A DNA stretch of 64,000 nucleotides from Artemia franciscana (lineage: Eukaryota > Arthropoda > Branchiopoda > Anostraca > Artemiidae): positions 1,065,060 to 1,129,059 of the forward strand of contig NW_027062665.1 in the NCBI RefSeq assembly GCF_032884065.1, given 5' to 3'. The position numbers were made by a program, and so were the translations under genes. The notes below the pieces were generated by a model. The model saw only the letters and a program-made list of their open reading frames with translations, ran no database searches and was not told where the DNA came from. Positions 1 through 9,695 of the stretch are shown here, one piece after another (the first letter of the stretch is position 1; each line of letters begins with the position of its first letter).

Positions 1-480
1 TACGTTTTTTGTCAGGAGTAATTGTATTTATCTAGTTGTCACTTTGAAAAAGATTTAATTTTTTTTACAGAAATGAAGCATAAAGGTCTTAATTATTCAA
101 AATTATATACAAGATATTGAATTCAAAATCTTGATTTGATTTTCTTAATATTAATTTTAATATTTTACTTTGAACAAACTAATTTGATAATGCTTCAACT
201 TTTTATGTACACTGAGTAGTCTAAAGGCATTGAATATTTTGGATTTTGATAACCAAGTTCAAAACTGTCAATATTGTAAAGAAAATATCCATTCACGCTT
301 CGACATTGCTCAACAGAACTGAATGCTGGGAGGTTATATCTTAATTTTTGTAAGTAAGTTTTTTTTTGTATATTTTTTGTAATTACTTACTTTTATATAT
401 ACTTTTACTTTAATTGATATACCTTTTCCATTTCCTTTAGAAAAATGTTTGTCTGTAAGCTTTACTAAATAAAAAACAAC
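1..480. other. AT-rich sequence, no gene seen
   Basis: No splice-supported exon or recognisable repeat is visible here. The stretch is AT-rich with short T runs and leads into a foldback repeat copy. Confidence 0.4.
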
Positions 481-481
481 A

Positions 482-798
482 AGTTTTTTCAACTAAAAGC
501 GAGAAGAGATATTAGAACTTAAAACGAACAGAAATTATTGCGTATAAGAGGGGGGTTGCCCCCTCCTCAACGCATCGCTCTTCACGCCACAGTGTTTCGG
601 CACTTTAGAAAAAGGTTACTTATTGTTCTAATTAATTGACCCTTGTGTTTCAGTAGCCGTTTTAAAGAATTTGGATAGAATTTAAACTTTAGCATAAAGA
701 TCCAATTATTGAGGAAGGGTATAACCCCTATCATATCCGTAATATTTTCTGTTCGTCAAGTTTTAACGTTGCTCCTTACTTTCAGTTGAAAAACCTTT
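482..798. repeat. Foldback (palindromic) repeat, diverged copy
   Basis: The left half carries the family hallmarks: an ACTTAAAACGAACAGAAATT core, a CGTATA step, then CCCCTCCTCAACGC and a GCTCTTCACGC block. The right half carries the same blocks in reverse complement, ending in CAGTTGAAAAACC. The loop between them is long (over 100 bases) and contains the TTGTGTTTCAG segment also seen near 5870 and 6660. The arms pair only imperfectly. No coding capacity is seen. The family recurs at 5.7-7.1, 7.6, 9.5 and 55.2-56.0 kb. Confidence 0.75.
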
Positions 799-829
799 TT
801 TTCTGTTTAATTTTGGATCGTTTTTTAAA

Positions 830-1260
830 TAGCTTCAGGATATCTGGCTCCACCTTTAGGGAGAATTCTCCCTCTTCCACAAAAATTTCCTCTGGATAAT
901 TCAATCCTGGCAGAAATGTACCCCGGACAATCACCAATAACATCTCCACGCGTAAGTTTGAATCGGTAAACAGAAAGCAAGACATATAAAGAAACATCCT
1001 ATAGAAATTCTGGCAAATTCACCCAGTATAAAATTTCCCCTGATAAATTCCCCCTCCCTGGAAACTCAGATCTCCATGGAAAATTCTGTAAAATACTCCC
1101 AGCGGAAATTCACCCTCCCTCCCCACCCGAAAAATGTGTGCTTACTTCCCACTAACAAACACTTATGGGCAAATTTTATAAATTAGACACCTTTCCCCAC
1201 GGGCTGTAGAGGGTCATTTTATCTCCAAAGACACAGTTATTGGGCCTTTCAACTATGCAA
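830..1260 (-). repeat. Reverse-oriented fragment of the long dispersed repeat
   Basis: Read on the minus strand, this stretch has the features of the long element seen near 5.0-5.7 and 54.4-55.2 kb: a block around CAATAACTGTGTCTTTGGAG, a purine-rich GGGGAAAGGTG stretch, and repeated GGGGAATTT / TTTCC motifs. It is diverged and non-coding. Confidence 0.5.
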
Positions 1261-1310
1261 AACGAATTAATTGTCTCAAAAAATTGATCGCATTGGACGT
1301 ATTTACAGCC

Positions 1311-1445
1311 TCCACACGGGTGTTATGTAATGGCAGCACATACGTGGATGTTACCTAATGGCGGTGCACACGTGACTGTTACGTAAGGGCGGCACACACG
1401 CGGAATGTTACGTAATGACGATGCACATGTGGGATGTTACATAAT
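1311..1445. repeat. About 29-bp tandem array with TTACGTAA-like motifs
   Basis: Five consecutive units of 28-30 bases share the plan CACRYG, then GGATGTTACGTAATGGCG, then TGCA. The core octamer appears as TTATGTAA, TTACCTAA, TTACGTAA (twice) and TTACATAA. Between cores lie E-box-like hexamers, including CACGTG near 1369 and CATGTG near 1426. Such octamers resemble bZIP (C/EBP, PAR, CREB) sites, so regulatory use is possible. A simple minisatellite is the null explanation. Confidence 0.7.
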
Positions 1446-1497
1446 ACTTTAAGAGATTTCATTTTGTTTCAATGCGTTTTATTTGTCTTTTTTTCAG

Positions 1498-1676
1498 GGA
1501 ACCTTTATAATCTAAATATTTTGTCTGCATTAGGATTCGAAAGAGATTTCCCCTTAACAGAATGGAGCGCTAGACAGCTGGACCAAGAAGCCCTTTCTAA
1601 TATTATTATTCGGGGAATACTTTCTAATGGAAACGTTTCGATGAAGCTAGACATAGCTTTCCTATTTCTGCGATAA
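1498..1676 (+). CDS. Possible terminal coding exon of an unidentified gene
   Basis: A strong 3' splice site (long pyrimidine tract ending TTTTTTTCAG at 1497) precedes an open frame of about 59 codons ending in TAA at 1674-1676. The frame reads GNLYNLNILSALGF near its start, then FPLTEWSARQLDQEALSNII. The composition is protein-like and contains no simple repeat. ATTAAA near 1846 and AATAAA near 1914 could serve polyadenylation. I do not recognise the family, and no upstream partner exon is visible in the first 1.4 kb, so the gene would have to extend off the left edge. It could also be a chance open frame. Confidence 0.38.
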
Positions 1677-1699
1677 CTGAAATGTAGGGGAGAAAACCG

Positions 1700-2990
1700 A
1701 TTTCTAGAAATAGACTATATTTGATGTGCACCTACTTGTGCATTGTGATTTTCTAACGTGACCTAGACCGGTTAAGCTGGCTATGGATCAATGAGATGCT
1801 ACCTAGCATTGGCTATAGATATTTTATTGTGTAAATGATTAAGTATTAAAGATTCATCCTGGAACAAGAAACATGAAGAATGGAGCCTTTTTATTGTACA
1901 TACAAGTGTTATTAATAAAAAATATAAATCATGAAATCACAGAAAAAGAATTAAAACTCAACAAACTGAAAAAGAAAACGTGAAAAGCTGATATAGGATA
2001 GAATATAAGCAAAAACAAGCGTGCATTAAAGATAGTTGGAGACCCTAGTAAGCAATTCCAGGAAGGAAGGTTTGGAGGGTTGTTATTAGGGGTATATTTA
2101 AGTCATATTAAGAGGTTTTTCTGGAGGGGGGCTCTTAATGAAAATACCTGGTTTATATTGCTTTATTAGACACACATGTCTATTGCATTGTATTAAATTA
2201 AATCTTGCTATTAGCAAAATTACATTTCTAGTAAGCTGTAAGTATTACACTTTATGCAGCAGAAGCTTCTGCATACAGTTCTTTCTGAAAAGTTCTATTA
2301 AAATGTCTGGTTTCTTTGAGCCAAGACGATGCAGTCCTGGTTGACAAGCACATATTTGTATAATATTCTTCTTCGTATTTCGTTTAATCTCATTGGAGGT
2401 AAATTTAACCCACATTAAGAGATATTTTTTATATGTTTTAATAAAAATGTCCTGTTTCTTTGACCGAGTGTTATATTTCAGTCTCCCTCCATCAAAATTT
2501 TTTTAGCTCCCCCGACTTAACTTTAAGCTGTAGAACATACTAGTCCAACGCATTTAACGCCACCGTGATAAACTATGGATGGCACAAAGCACCATCTGGC
2601 ACCCTCATCATTCCAATGGCATTTTTCAGATATTTTTATGATATAAGTATGCTTTAAATCCAATAGTTCGTGTTTTAGCAATTCATCCCCCAACGTTATG
2701 CAGCTACAATGGAAATTCTCGTCACTGTGGAAAGTTAGAGATAGCACAAGACACACTCTAGCGCAATTTATCACACCTAAAGCATTTTCAGACATTTTAC
2801 TGCAAAAATATACGTTAACGCTAGAATCAATAATTTAAACTTAAAGAAAATTTACCAATAGTGCTTCTTCTGATGATTCCAGGCAATTAAGGCCAGCGTG
2901 GAATAATGTACGAGCCTAATTAGACCCTCTGGCGAATAGTATCGCACCTAAGGGTTATTCAACCTTTTCTTCCAAAAATAAATTTACAGA
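1700..2990. other. Non-coding stretch, no gene seen
   Basis: No exon with supporting splice sites is seen. A block at 2660-2830 weakly resembles 3040-3200 (GGCATTTTCAG, TTACTGCAAAAATAT versus TTTCTGCAGGAATAT), which suggests an old local duplication or two copies of an unclassified repeat. Confidence 0.35.
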
Positions 2991-3224
2991 CTAAGAATTA
3001 CCATTTTTTTTTACTGGAACAGCAGACACATGCAATTTCATTTTTAGATTGCTATGTTCCACGGCATTTCTCAGTCTAAGACACTCAATGGCTGGCTCGT
3101 GACATCTTTTAGTAAGAACTGTCACACGTATGGCATTTTCAGGTAGTTTTCTGCAGGAATATCCGTTTACATTAGAATCGATTAAACGTAATGCATTCGA
3201 ACGGAAATTAAAAATTCTAGTGCT

Positions 3225-3462
3225 ATTTTTAAGTGACCTTTTTGGCCAACCGTCTGGGGCTACACGGAAAGCAGGTCGTCCTTGTCTGGGTTGGGAGGAT
3301 GTCATAAATAAAAATTTAAAGGAGATGGGAACTTCCTGGGAGGTTGTAAAGAGGGAGGCTTTAAATAGATTAGGTTGGAGGAGGAGCGTGCGTAGCTGTG
3401 TTGGCCTCAGGTGGCTTGGTGCTGCAGTGAGTTATTAGTAGTAGTAGTAGTAGTAGTACTGT
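3225..3462 (+). mobile_element. LINE 3' end with (TAG)n tail
   Basis: The plus strand encodes the end of a non-LTR retrotransposon ORF2: RKAGRPCLGWEDV, then MGTSWEVVKREALNRLGWRR and RWLGAAVS, followed by a stop and a (TAG)n tail at about 3436-3459. The same tail-proximal peptide occurs at 34.47-34.69 kb (+) and, in reverse, at 48.98-49.1 kb, so these are three copies of one family. The copy is severely 5' truncated. Confidence 0.8.
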
Positions 3463-4345
3463 CCTTGCTAATTTACTCTTTTGGTAAGGCAACATTTTTA
3501 ATTGGTATTCAAGAAGAAAGTAGGTATTCAAAAGTTGTATGGGTGAAAATTCCTCTTAGTAGCATCACAACTTTACCGAAAAGAGGAAATAAAACACGGG
3601 TATTATCTATACTTGCCTCCACATTACCATGAGGTTCACTGCATATCAGAAGTATTACCTCTGCATCACAATGTCATTCATTACTTATCAGAGGTATTGC
3701 CTATGTACAAACGTTCATTCCCTACCTATGAGAAGAACCAATATTGCCTAGGTAGGCTACTGCTATAGTATTCAGTTCTTGCAAATGATTCTGAATTATA
3801 TTTAGGTGATTTTGATTTTATCATTGTTTGTTTGCATCCCCTTAGTCGTCATTTGTATCATTTGTTATTCCCCCGCAAAAAAACATGAGGGGGATTGAAT
3901 GACAGCTCAATTGTTTGTATCTCAGTGGGAGTATTGCCACCATATGTGATTTTATTTCCTGATAGGTGCGCTATTAAGATTTTATCGGGGAAGATTGTCG
4001 TTGAGAAGAATTAGAAATATCTTGTTTTCGCTTGTATTTATAATTTGTTTTCCTTCCTTTCAGATTTTCTTTTCTTCTTTTTAGTTATTTCTCCTTTCAG
4101 TCAGTTTTGGTTGACTATATTTTTGCACCTTTTCTTTTTTTAGCAGTTCATGTCCCTACCAATGGTATTGGATTGAAAAGAGTTACGTTAGTCTAGAAAA
4201 AAATAATGTAAAATGGTCCTATTAAAGGCATGTTTTTAATATCTCTAGAAACTATCAAACCCAAATTTCAAATACTGTATCTAAATCTCTCATATTTTTT
4301 TAAAATAAGAAATTAGACTAGAACTCCACTAAACATTCTAACAAA
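3463..4345. other. Intergenic, no gene seen
   Basis: AT-rich sequence without a supported exon or a recognised repeat. Confidence 0.35.

Positions 4346-4346
<1 letters not shown>

Positions 4347-4400
<54 letters not shown>
4347..4400. repeat. Poly(A) tract, about 54 bases
   Basis: An uninterrupted run of A. No adjacent retroelement body is recognisable that would make it an obvious tail. Confidence 0.95.
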
Positions 4401-4406
<6 letters not shown>

Positions 4407-4562
4407 GTTAGCTCCAGTCCACTCTTGCTGTCTCATAACTGGATTTTAGATTCAAGGGAGAAATTATCACAGTCAGGTAAAAAAAAAATACAAAAAATCA
4501 TGACAACTCAATCGTTAAAGACATATGTAAAGCCTAACTAGATAAGCTTGGTGCGATTTTTA

Positions 4563-4640
4563 GATATCGCATGATATCGCATGATTGGATGATATCGCAT
4601 GATATCGCATGATTTTTAGATATCGCATGATATCGTCATG
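4563..4640. repeat. GATATCGCAT minisatellite
   Basis: Six or more copies of a 10-base unit GATATCGCAT are spaced by short variants such as GATTGGAT and GATTTTTA. Each unit contains the palindrome GATATC. Confidence 0.85.
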
Positions 4641-4944
4641 AGTAGGTATATCTGATATTTTCTTCAAATGAGAAGATAGACAAAAAATTGAGCACGCTTT
4701 CTTGCAAACTGTCAAAAAAAATTTATTCTGTCTGCTCTAGCAGTGGCACAACTAGATGTTAGATTCAGGGGAAAGAGCTACTAAATCCAAGGAACAGAAA
4801 CATAAAATGCAACCGTCAAAGGTTTCAATCAACCCAGAAACTTTAATATTTTTTCAAATGCATATTTCTATTAACACTCTTGCTCGTCCAGAAATGTGTT
4901 CAACAGCGTTGCCAATGCTTTGAAATAAGCTGCGCCAGTTTTAA

Positions 4945-6010
4945 AACAGTTCGTGGTAACGAACTGTAAGTAAGGAGAGACCCGACTCAATAGTAACTGA
5001 AACTCCAAAAAAAAACGGAATTTCGACACCAATAGATGCATAAAAAAATAGATTCTTATGCTGATTTTAATTATATATGTTTCATCAAGTTTAGTCATAC
5101 CCATCAAAGGTTACGAACCTGAGAAAATTTGCCTCATTTTCGAAAAAAGGGGGAACATCCCCTAAAAGTCATAGAACCTTAATGAAAGTCATACCATTAT
5201 ATTCAACGTATCAGAGAACCCTATTGTAGAAGTTTCAAGCTCCTATATGCAAAAGTGTGGAATTTTATATCTTTTGCAAGAAGAAAGATCACAGATGCGT
5301 GTTTATTTGTTTTTTCCCCACAGGGGTGATCGTATCGACCCAGTGGTCCTAGAATGTCATGAGAGGGATCATTCGAACGGAAATTAAGAGCTCTAGTGTC
5401 CCTTGTAAATGACCAAAAAATCGGAGGGCAACTGCCACCCCCCGCTCATGTTTTTCCCGAAGTCACCAGATCAAAATTTTCAAAGAGCGATTTTGTTCAG
5501 CATAGTCGAAAAATTTGATAACTTTTCTTTGAGGACGACCTAATCCTCCACAGTTGTTGGGGTAAAGGCTGCAAGTTATGAACTTTGCCTATTGTTTACA
5601 TATAGCATTGGCTATTGGTAAGCATACATACGTTTTCAGGGAGGATTTTTTCTGGTTGGATTGGGGTTCCCAGCATTATTTAAAAAACAATCAGAAATTA
5701 ATTTAAAAGATGAAGTTTTTTCAGCTGAAAATAAGGAGTAACATTAAAACTTAAACGAGCAGAAATTATTACGTATATGAGGAGGTTCTTCCCCTCTTCA
5801 ATACCTTGCTCACGCTAAAGTGCTTTTAGTAATTTCAAAAGAGCTATTTATTCTAATTAAACGGCCTTTGTGATTCAGGGGTCATTCTTAAAGAACTGGA
5901 ACAAAATTCGAACCTTAGGGTAAAGAGCGAGATATTGAAGAGGGGGCGAACCTCCTAATATTACGAATATGTGGAAGTTCGCGTCCTCCTCAATACTATG
6001 CTCTTTACGC
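4945..6010 (+). repeat. Long dispersed repeat, near full length
   Basis: The element starts with a perfect terminal hairpin at 4947-4966 (CAGTTCGT, loop GGTA, ACGAACTG). It runs through a conserved non-coding body (AAGTTTCAAGCTCCTAT, GCGTGTTTATTTGTTTT, TTTTGTTCAGCATAGTCGAAAA) and ends in a foldback part from about 5700 with arms near 5760-5820 and 5925-5975. A close relative lies at 54371-55480, and fragments lie at 31.1-31.6 and 58.8-59.1 kb. No protein-coding frame is maintained, so it looks non-autonomous. I cannot assign a superfamily; the terminal hairpin resembles Helitron-type ends only loosely. Confidence 0.75.
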
Positions 6011-6164
6011 TAAAGTTCAATTTTTTTGAATAATTGCCAATATAAGCAAAAATTTGTTATGTTATTTTCTGGCCAATCTTAACATTTAATTGTATGTTAA
6101 ACAACTTCATAACTATGGTTTTTGTGTGATTTGTGTTTGTTATTGTGTTTGTTATTAAATAAAG

Positions 6165-6260
6165 AAAACTAGTTTTTTTTTCCAACCGAAAGCATGGAAT
6201 AACATTAAAACTTAAAACGAAAATAAATTGTTACGTATATGTTTTAAAGATCTTTTCTTT
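6165..6260 (+). repeat. Foldback repeat fragment, left arm only
   Basis: TTAAAACTTAAAACGAA followed by TTACGTATATG is recognisable. The arm stops after the TATATG step and no right arm follows. Confidence 0.6.
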
Positions 6261-6489
6261 CATTCATTTGACAATTGCTCAACTTGTGAGTTTCATTTCA
6301 TAAAAATAGTTTCGACTTCTTTGGCTTTTCTGTATCTATGTCTTACAAAATTAGTCCCGTAAATATCGCTTAATTTAAGTTACATGGGAGAATCTTAATA
6401 TGGAGAAATTTCTCGTGGGGGAAAGAAATTTTCCATGGAAAGGGAGCTGGATTTCCTGAAATTATTTGAAAACGATAACAAATTAAATA

Positions 6490-6725
6490 AAAAAACTAAA
6501 AAGTTTTTTCAACTGAAAGTAAGAAGCGACATTACAACTTAAAACGAACAGAAAACATTACGTATATGAAAGGGGGTTGCCTCTCCTCAATAGCTCACTC
6601 TTAAGCTAAACATTCTTTTTTGACTTTTAAAAGGGGTTATTATTCTAATTGAACAGCCTTTGTGGTTCAGGAATCATTCTTAAACAATTGGAACAAAAAT
6701 CAAACTTAGGTTATTGTAAGATTAA
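6490..6725 (+). repeat. Foldback repeat fragment, left arm and loop
   Basis: The left arm (AACTTAAAACGAACAGAAAA, TATATGAAAGGGGGTTGCC) and the long-loop segment (GCCTTTGTGGTTCAGG) are present. The matching right arm is missing. Confidence 0.65.
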
Positions 6726-6824
6726 AATTAGTTTTATGAAAAAGTAAAATTAATGCAAATTTCATTTTAATTATTCATGCACGGTGAGCTAAATTTAAAA
6801 CCAGCATTAATTCAAAAACATTCA

Positions 6825-7110
6825 GAAATTAATTAAAAAAACAAGATTTTTTAACTGAAAGTAAGGAACAACATTAAAACTTAAAACGATCAGAAATTAT
6901 TCCGTATATGAAAAGGGCTGTCCGCTCCTCAACACCCCACTCTTTAAGCTAAAGATTTTTTTTTATTGTTTTAAATAGTAGAGCTGTGAGAAAGAGTCAA
7001 ACTTTAGCGTAAAGAGCGGGGCGTTGAGGAGCTGAAAACGCTTTTCACATGCAGAATATTTTTTTTTCATTTTAAGTTTTTATACCGCTCCTTACTTTAA
7101 GTTATATTTA
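6825..7110. repeat. Foldback repeat, diverged palindrome
   Basis: The left arm near 6890-6955 (GTATATGAAAAGGGCTG) and the right arm near 6995-7050 (CTTTAGCGTAAAGAGCGGGG) are separated by a short loop with GAGAAAGAGTC. The arms have accumulated mismatches and pair only partly. Confidence 0.75.
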
Positions 7111-7610
7111 ATCCGACTAAAGATGTACTTCAAAAGATTAGTTTGTACCATCTGAACCGGAGGGTGAAAATTGGCCGTAACAAAAAGGTAATGTTTGGTA
7201 AACTAAGACATGAACAGATATCCAAATCAGAAATGAGCAAGTAAAATCACAAGGTACCGGAAAATTTGAATTTTACCAACAAATTCCCAAAAGTGCCGTT
7301 TTGTACCAAGACCTCCTAATTTAACCTAAAACGTTACAATTGCACAGCATTGGCAACGCTGGTGTCCAGCCTTTCTTTTCTCGACAGTCCCATTTCATAC
7401 TCTTGAAGTATGCTTTTGGTTTTATGGTTTTGGTTTTGGTTTTATACTTTTGGTTTTTGACTAAAGAGTTATGTCCACGTCGTCACTTTTATTTGAATCT
7501 GTGATCGGGATTAGACACATTAGCTTTGATAAAGGGTATTTTCAGGAGCTCTAAACTGCTTAAGGAGGGGGGGGGGTAAAGCATAGCATATATTATACTA
7601 ACCAAACCAA

Positions 7611-7815
7611 ATATGAAAGGAGCTGCTTCCTCATCAACGCCCCGCTCTTTACGCTAAAGTTTTTTGCTGTTTTAAAAAGAAGAGTTGAGAGAAAGAGTCA
7701 AACTTTAGCGTAAAGAGCGGGGCGTTGATGAGGAAGCAGCTCCTTTCATATACGAAGTAATTTCTGTTCGTTTTAAGTTTTAATGTCGCTCCTTACTTTC
7801 AGTTAAAAAATCTTG
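7611..7815. repeat. Foldback repeat with perfect 52-bp arms
   Basis: Bases 7611-7662 are the exact reverse complement of 7700-7751, with a 37-base loop between them. Beyond the right arm the usual flank follows (TTCTGTTCGTTTTAAGTTTT, then CTCCTTACTTTCAG) to about 7815. The left flank lacks this outer part, so the copy is truncated on that side. The arms differ from other copies of the family (GATGAGGAAGCAGC in place of GAGGAGGGGACAGC) yet match each other exactly. Confidence 0.9.
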
Positions 7816-8009
7816 TTTTTTTTTTATTTAATAAGAAATAGATCCGTAGTAAGAAAACACTTGCTACTTAAAGTAGACTATAGGTTCCATCTGCTTCCAG
7901 AAATATTTTTTGAGGTTTGGCAAGAATTTTCAGGGTATCGCTCATGCTCATGAAATCAAAAAACTGGTCGACGACAATCAGAATGCCATCTTAATAAGAT
8001 CCTTAGTAT

Positions 8010-8342
8010 TCCTAATATGTACTTATCGGTTATATAGTAAACACTCGGGAAGTGAAGTTCGATTAATGCTAATGAAATCAAACAAAATATGATGAAAATA
8101 TAATTGTTTAGAAACAAATTTGGGCTATATATTTGAACATTAGGGGGGGGGGGGGGGGGGTTTAGCATATATTATACTAATCTAACCTAATCAAACCAAA
8201 ATACCAACTAAATACTTAAATAAGATATTGCCACAATTTGTGGTATAAAGAAGTTGCTTGACCAATTTCTTGTGTTATGTTCGCATCATCAGAGATCGAA
8301 ATTTTATAGTGTTTATTATATAACCGATAAGTACATCCTAAT
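8010..8342. mobile_element. MITE with 27-bp TIRs and 7-8 bp target duplication
   Basis: TGTACTTATCGGTTATATAG starts at 8018 and its near-perfect reverse complement ends at 8335. TCCTAAT flanks both sides (8010-8016 and 8336-8342), so a 7-bp duplication, or an 8-bp one with one mismatch, marks the insertion. The internal region is non-coding and carries an 18-base G run at about 8143-8160. The internal segment GAAGTGAAGTTCGATTAAT recurs near 26.74 kb. The target length fits hAT-like transposition, but the TIR sequence does not let me assign a family. Confidence 0.75.
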
Positions 8343-8456
8343 CTTGTCTGAATCTCTTTCTTGTAAATTAAGCGGGGATGCACTGGTGCAGCAATGTAAG
8401 AAATGTAATCCAAAACGGGCAAATTTTTCGTTGTTCATTTTATGGACTTGTGAAGG

Positions 8457-9076
8457 AAGTGAACATACCACTTGATGCCTTTTGTTGTGATCTTTACAAA
8501 CATAATAATTCCTTCTATTGCAAATTCAAATTTAAGCACTTCTAGAGCTTTTGACCAATTTCTAGTATTTCAAAATACAAAAGGCTTTAAACATTGGTCT
8601 TAATTTTACTGTTTCATTATAGATCCATTTTTTTAATGTTATATAATCCACAAGTACTGATTTTCCACAATTAAGTTGGATAAATAAATTTTACAATTAT
8701 GAATGCTGTTTCCTTCTTTTTTGGCGTGTTTTCGGTGAAATGTCGACAATATTAAAGCCGACAGAAGAAGGTGTAAATAAATATCCCACGAGGTTCCAAT
8801 CCAAAGCGGTATTTAAATGTATAATTTGTAAGTATGTTAAATTTATGTTAAATTTATTAAATTACATTAAATATATTAAATTTATAAATGGATTTATAAT
8901 AAAACAGAAGTGTGGAACCAATATTTTAAGCCTTTTTTATACTAAACAATTATAAATATTTCGGTCATTTTCAAGAGCTCAAAAAGGGCTTAAATTTGAA
9001 TTTGCAATAGAAGCGATTATTATATTCGTAAAGAGCTTAAAAAAGGCATCGAGTGGTATTTTCACTTTATTGGTAA
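8457..9076. mobile_element. Long-TIR non-autonomous DNA element, copy 1
   Basis: The right end CACTTTATTGGTAA and subterminal GCATCGAGTGGTATTTTCAC mirror the left end AGTGAACATACCACTTGATG. Inner blocks are also mirrored (ATTGCAAATTCAAATTTAAG against AAATTTGAATTTGCAATAG). Most of the element is a loose palindrome. The outer 10 bases of the left TIR are missing. Relatives lie at 17007-17356 and 18876-19410. Confidence 0.75.
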
Positions 9077-9385
9077 GTCAATAATTTGAACCATGAAAAA
9101 TTTACCCCAAAAGGAACAGAAATTAATTATAAACTTTCCGAAAAATAAATTATATTACGAATGTTATCTTTTGTACATATTAAAAATTTAAAATAAAAAT
9201 AACAATTAAATATAATCTTGAACTGATGAGTTTTCCGCAATTAATCACAGGCATTACAACAATCCTTCCTAAGTAATAAGCGATGTGGCTCTCATTATAA
9301 TAATTGCTTATAAAATTTTACAATTGCTTATTAATAATAACTCGTTGTATTTTCTGTCGTATAATTATTAATCATAAAAGTTAAG

Positions 9386-9458
9386 GTTTCCGTAGTGTAG
9401 TGGTTATCACGTCTGCCTAACACGCAGAAGGTCCCCGGTTCGAAACCGGGCGGAAACA
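9386..9458 (+). tRNA. tRNA-Val (anticodon AAC)
   Basis: The 73-base sequence folds into a standard cloverleaf. The acceptor stem is GTTTCCG (9386-9392) with CGGAAAC (9451-9457) and discriminator A9458. The anticodon stem is TCTGC/GCAGA around loop CTAACAC, with anticodon AAC at 9419-9421. The T arm has CCGGTTCGAAACCGG. The A box (TAGTGTAGTGG) and B box (GGTTCGAAACC) are intact. A four-T terminator follows at 9461-9464. No intron and no encoded CCA are seen. It decodes GUU and, with inosine at position 34, other GUN codons. The sequence is close to the canonical animal tRNA-Val, so I take it as a working gene and not a SINE head, although repeat DNA lies on both sides. Confidence 0.95.
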
Positions 9459-9460
9459 AC

Positions 9461-9464
9461 TTTT
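9461..9464 (+). terminator. Pol III T4 terminator of the tRNA gene
   Basis: TTTT begins two bases after the mature 3' end. This is the minimal RNA polymerase III stop. Confidence 0.7.
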
Positions 9465-9504
9465 GTTACTGTTTAAAAAAAAATTTTAAAACAGTTTTTA
9501 CTGT

Positions 9505-9695
9505 TTTTAAAAGCTAAAGTTTTTTACTGTTTTAAAAAGAAGAATTGAGAGAAATAGTCAAACTTTAGCGTAAAGAGCGGGGCGTTGATGAGAAAGCAGC
9601 CCCTTTCATATACGAAGTAATTTCTGTTCGTTTTAAGTTTTAATGTCGCTCCTTCGCTCAAGTTTTAAAAATAACTTTTTTTTTATTTAATATGT
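9505..9695. repeat. Foldback repeat, right half only
   Basis: The loop (ACTGTTTTAAAAAGAAGAAT) and right arm (CTTTAGCGTAAAGAGCGGGG) continue to TTCTGTTCGTTTTAAGTTTT. The left arm is missing beyond GCTAAAG, about 50 bases after the tRNA terminator. It belongs to the same GATGAG subtype as the 7.6-kb copy. Confidence 0.8.

Noticed and set aside
7611-7751. Perfect inverted repeat considered as a CRISPR unit or rho-independent terminator
   Set aside because: The setting is eukaryotic and the unit is a member of a dispersed foldback family.
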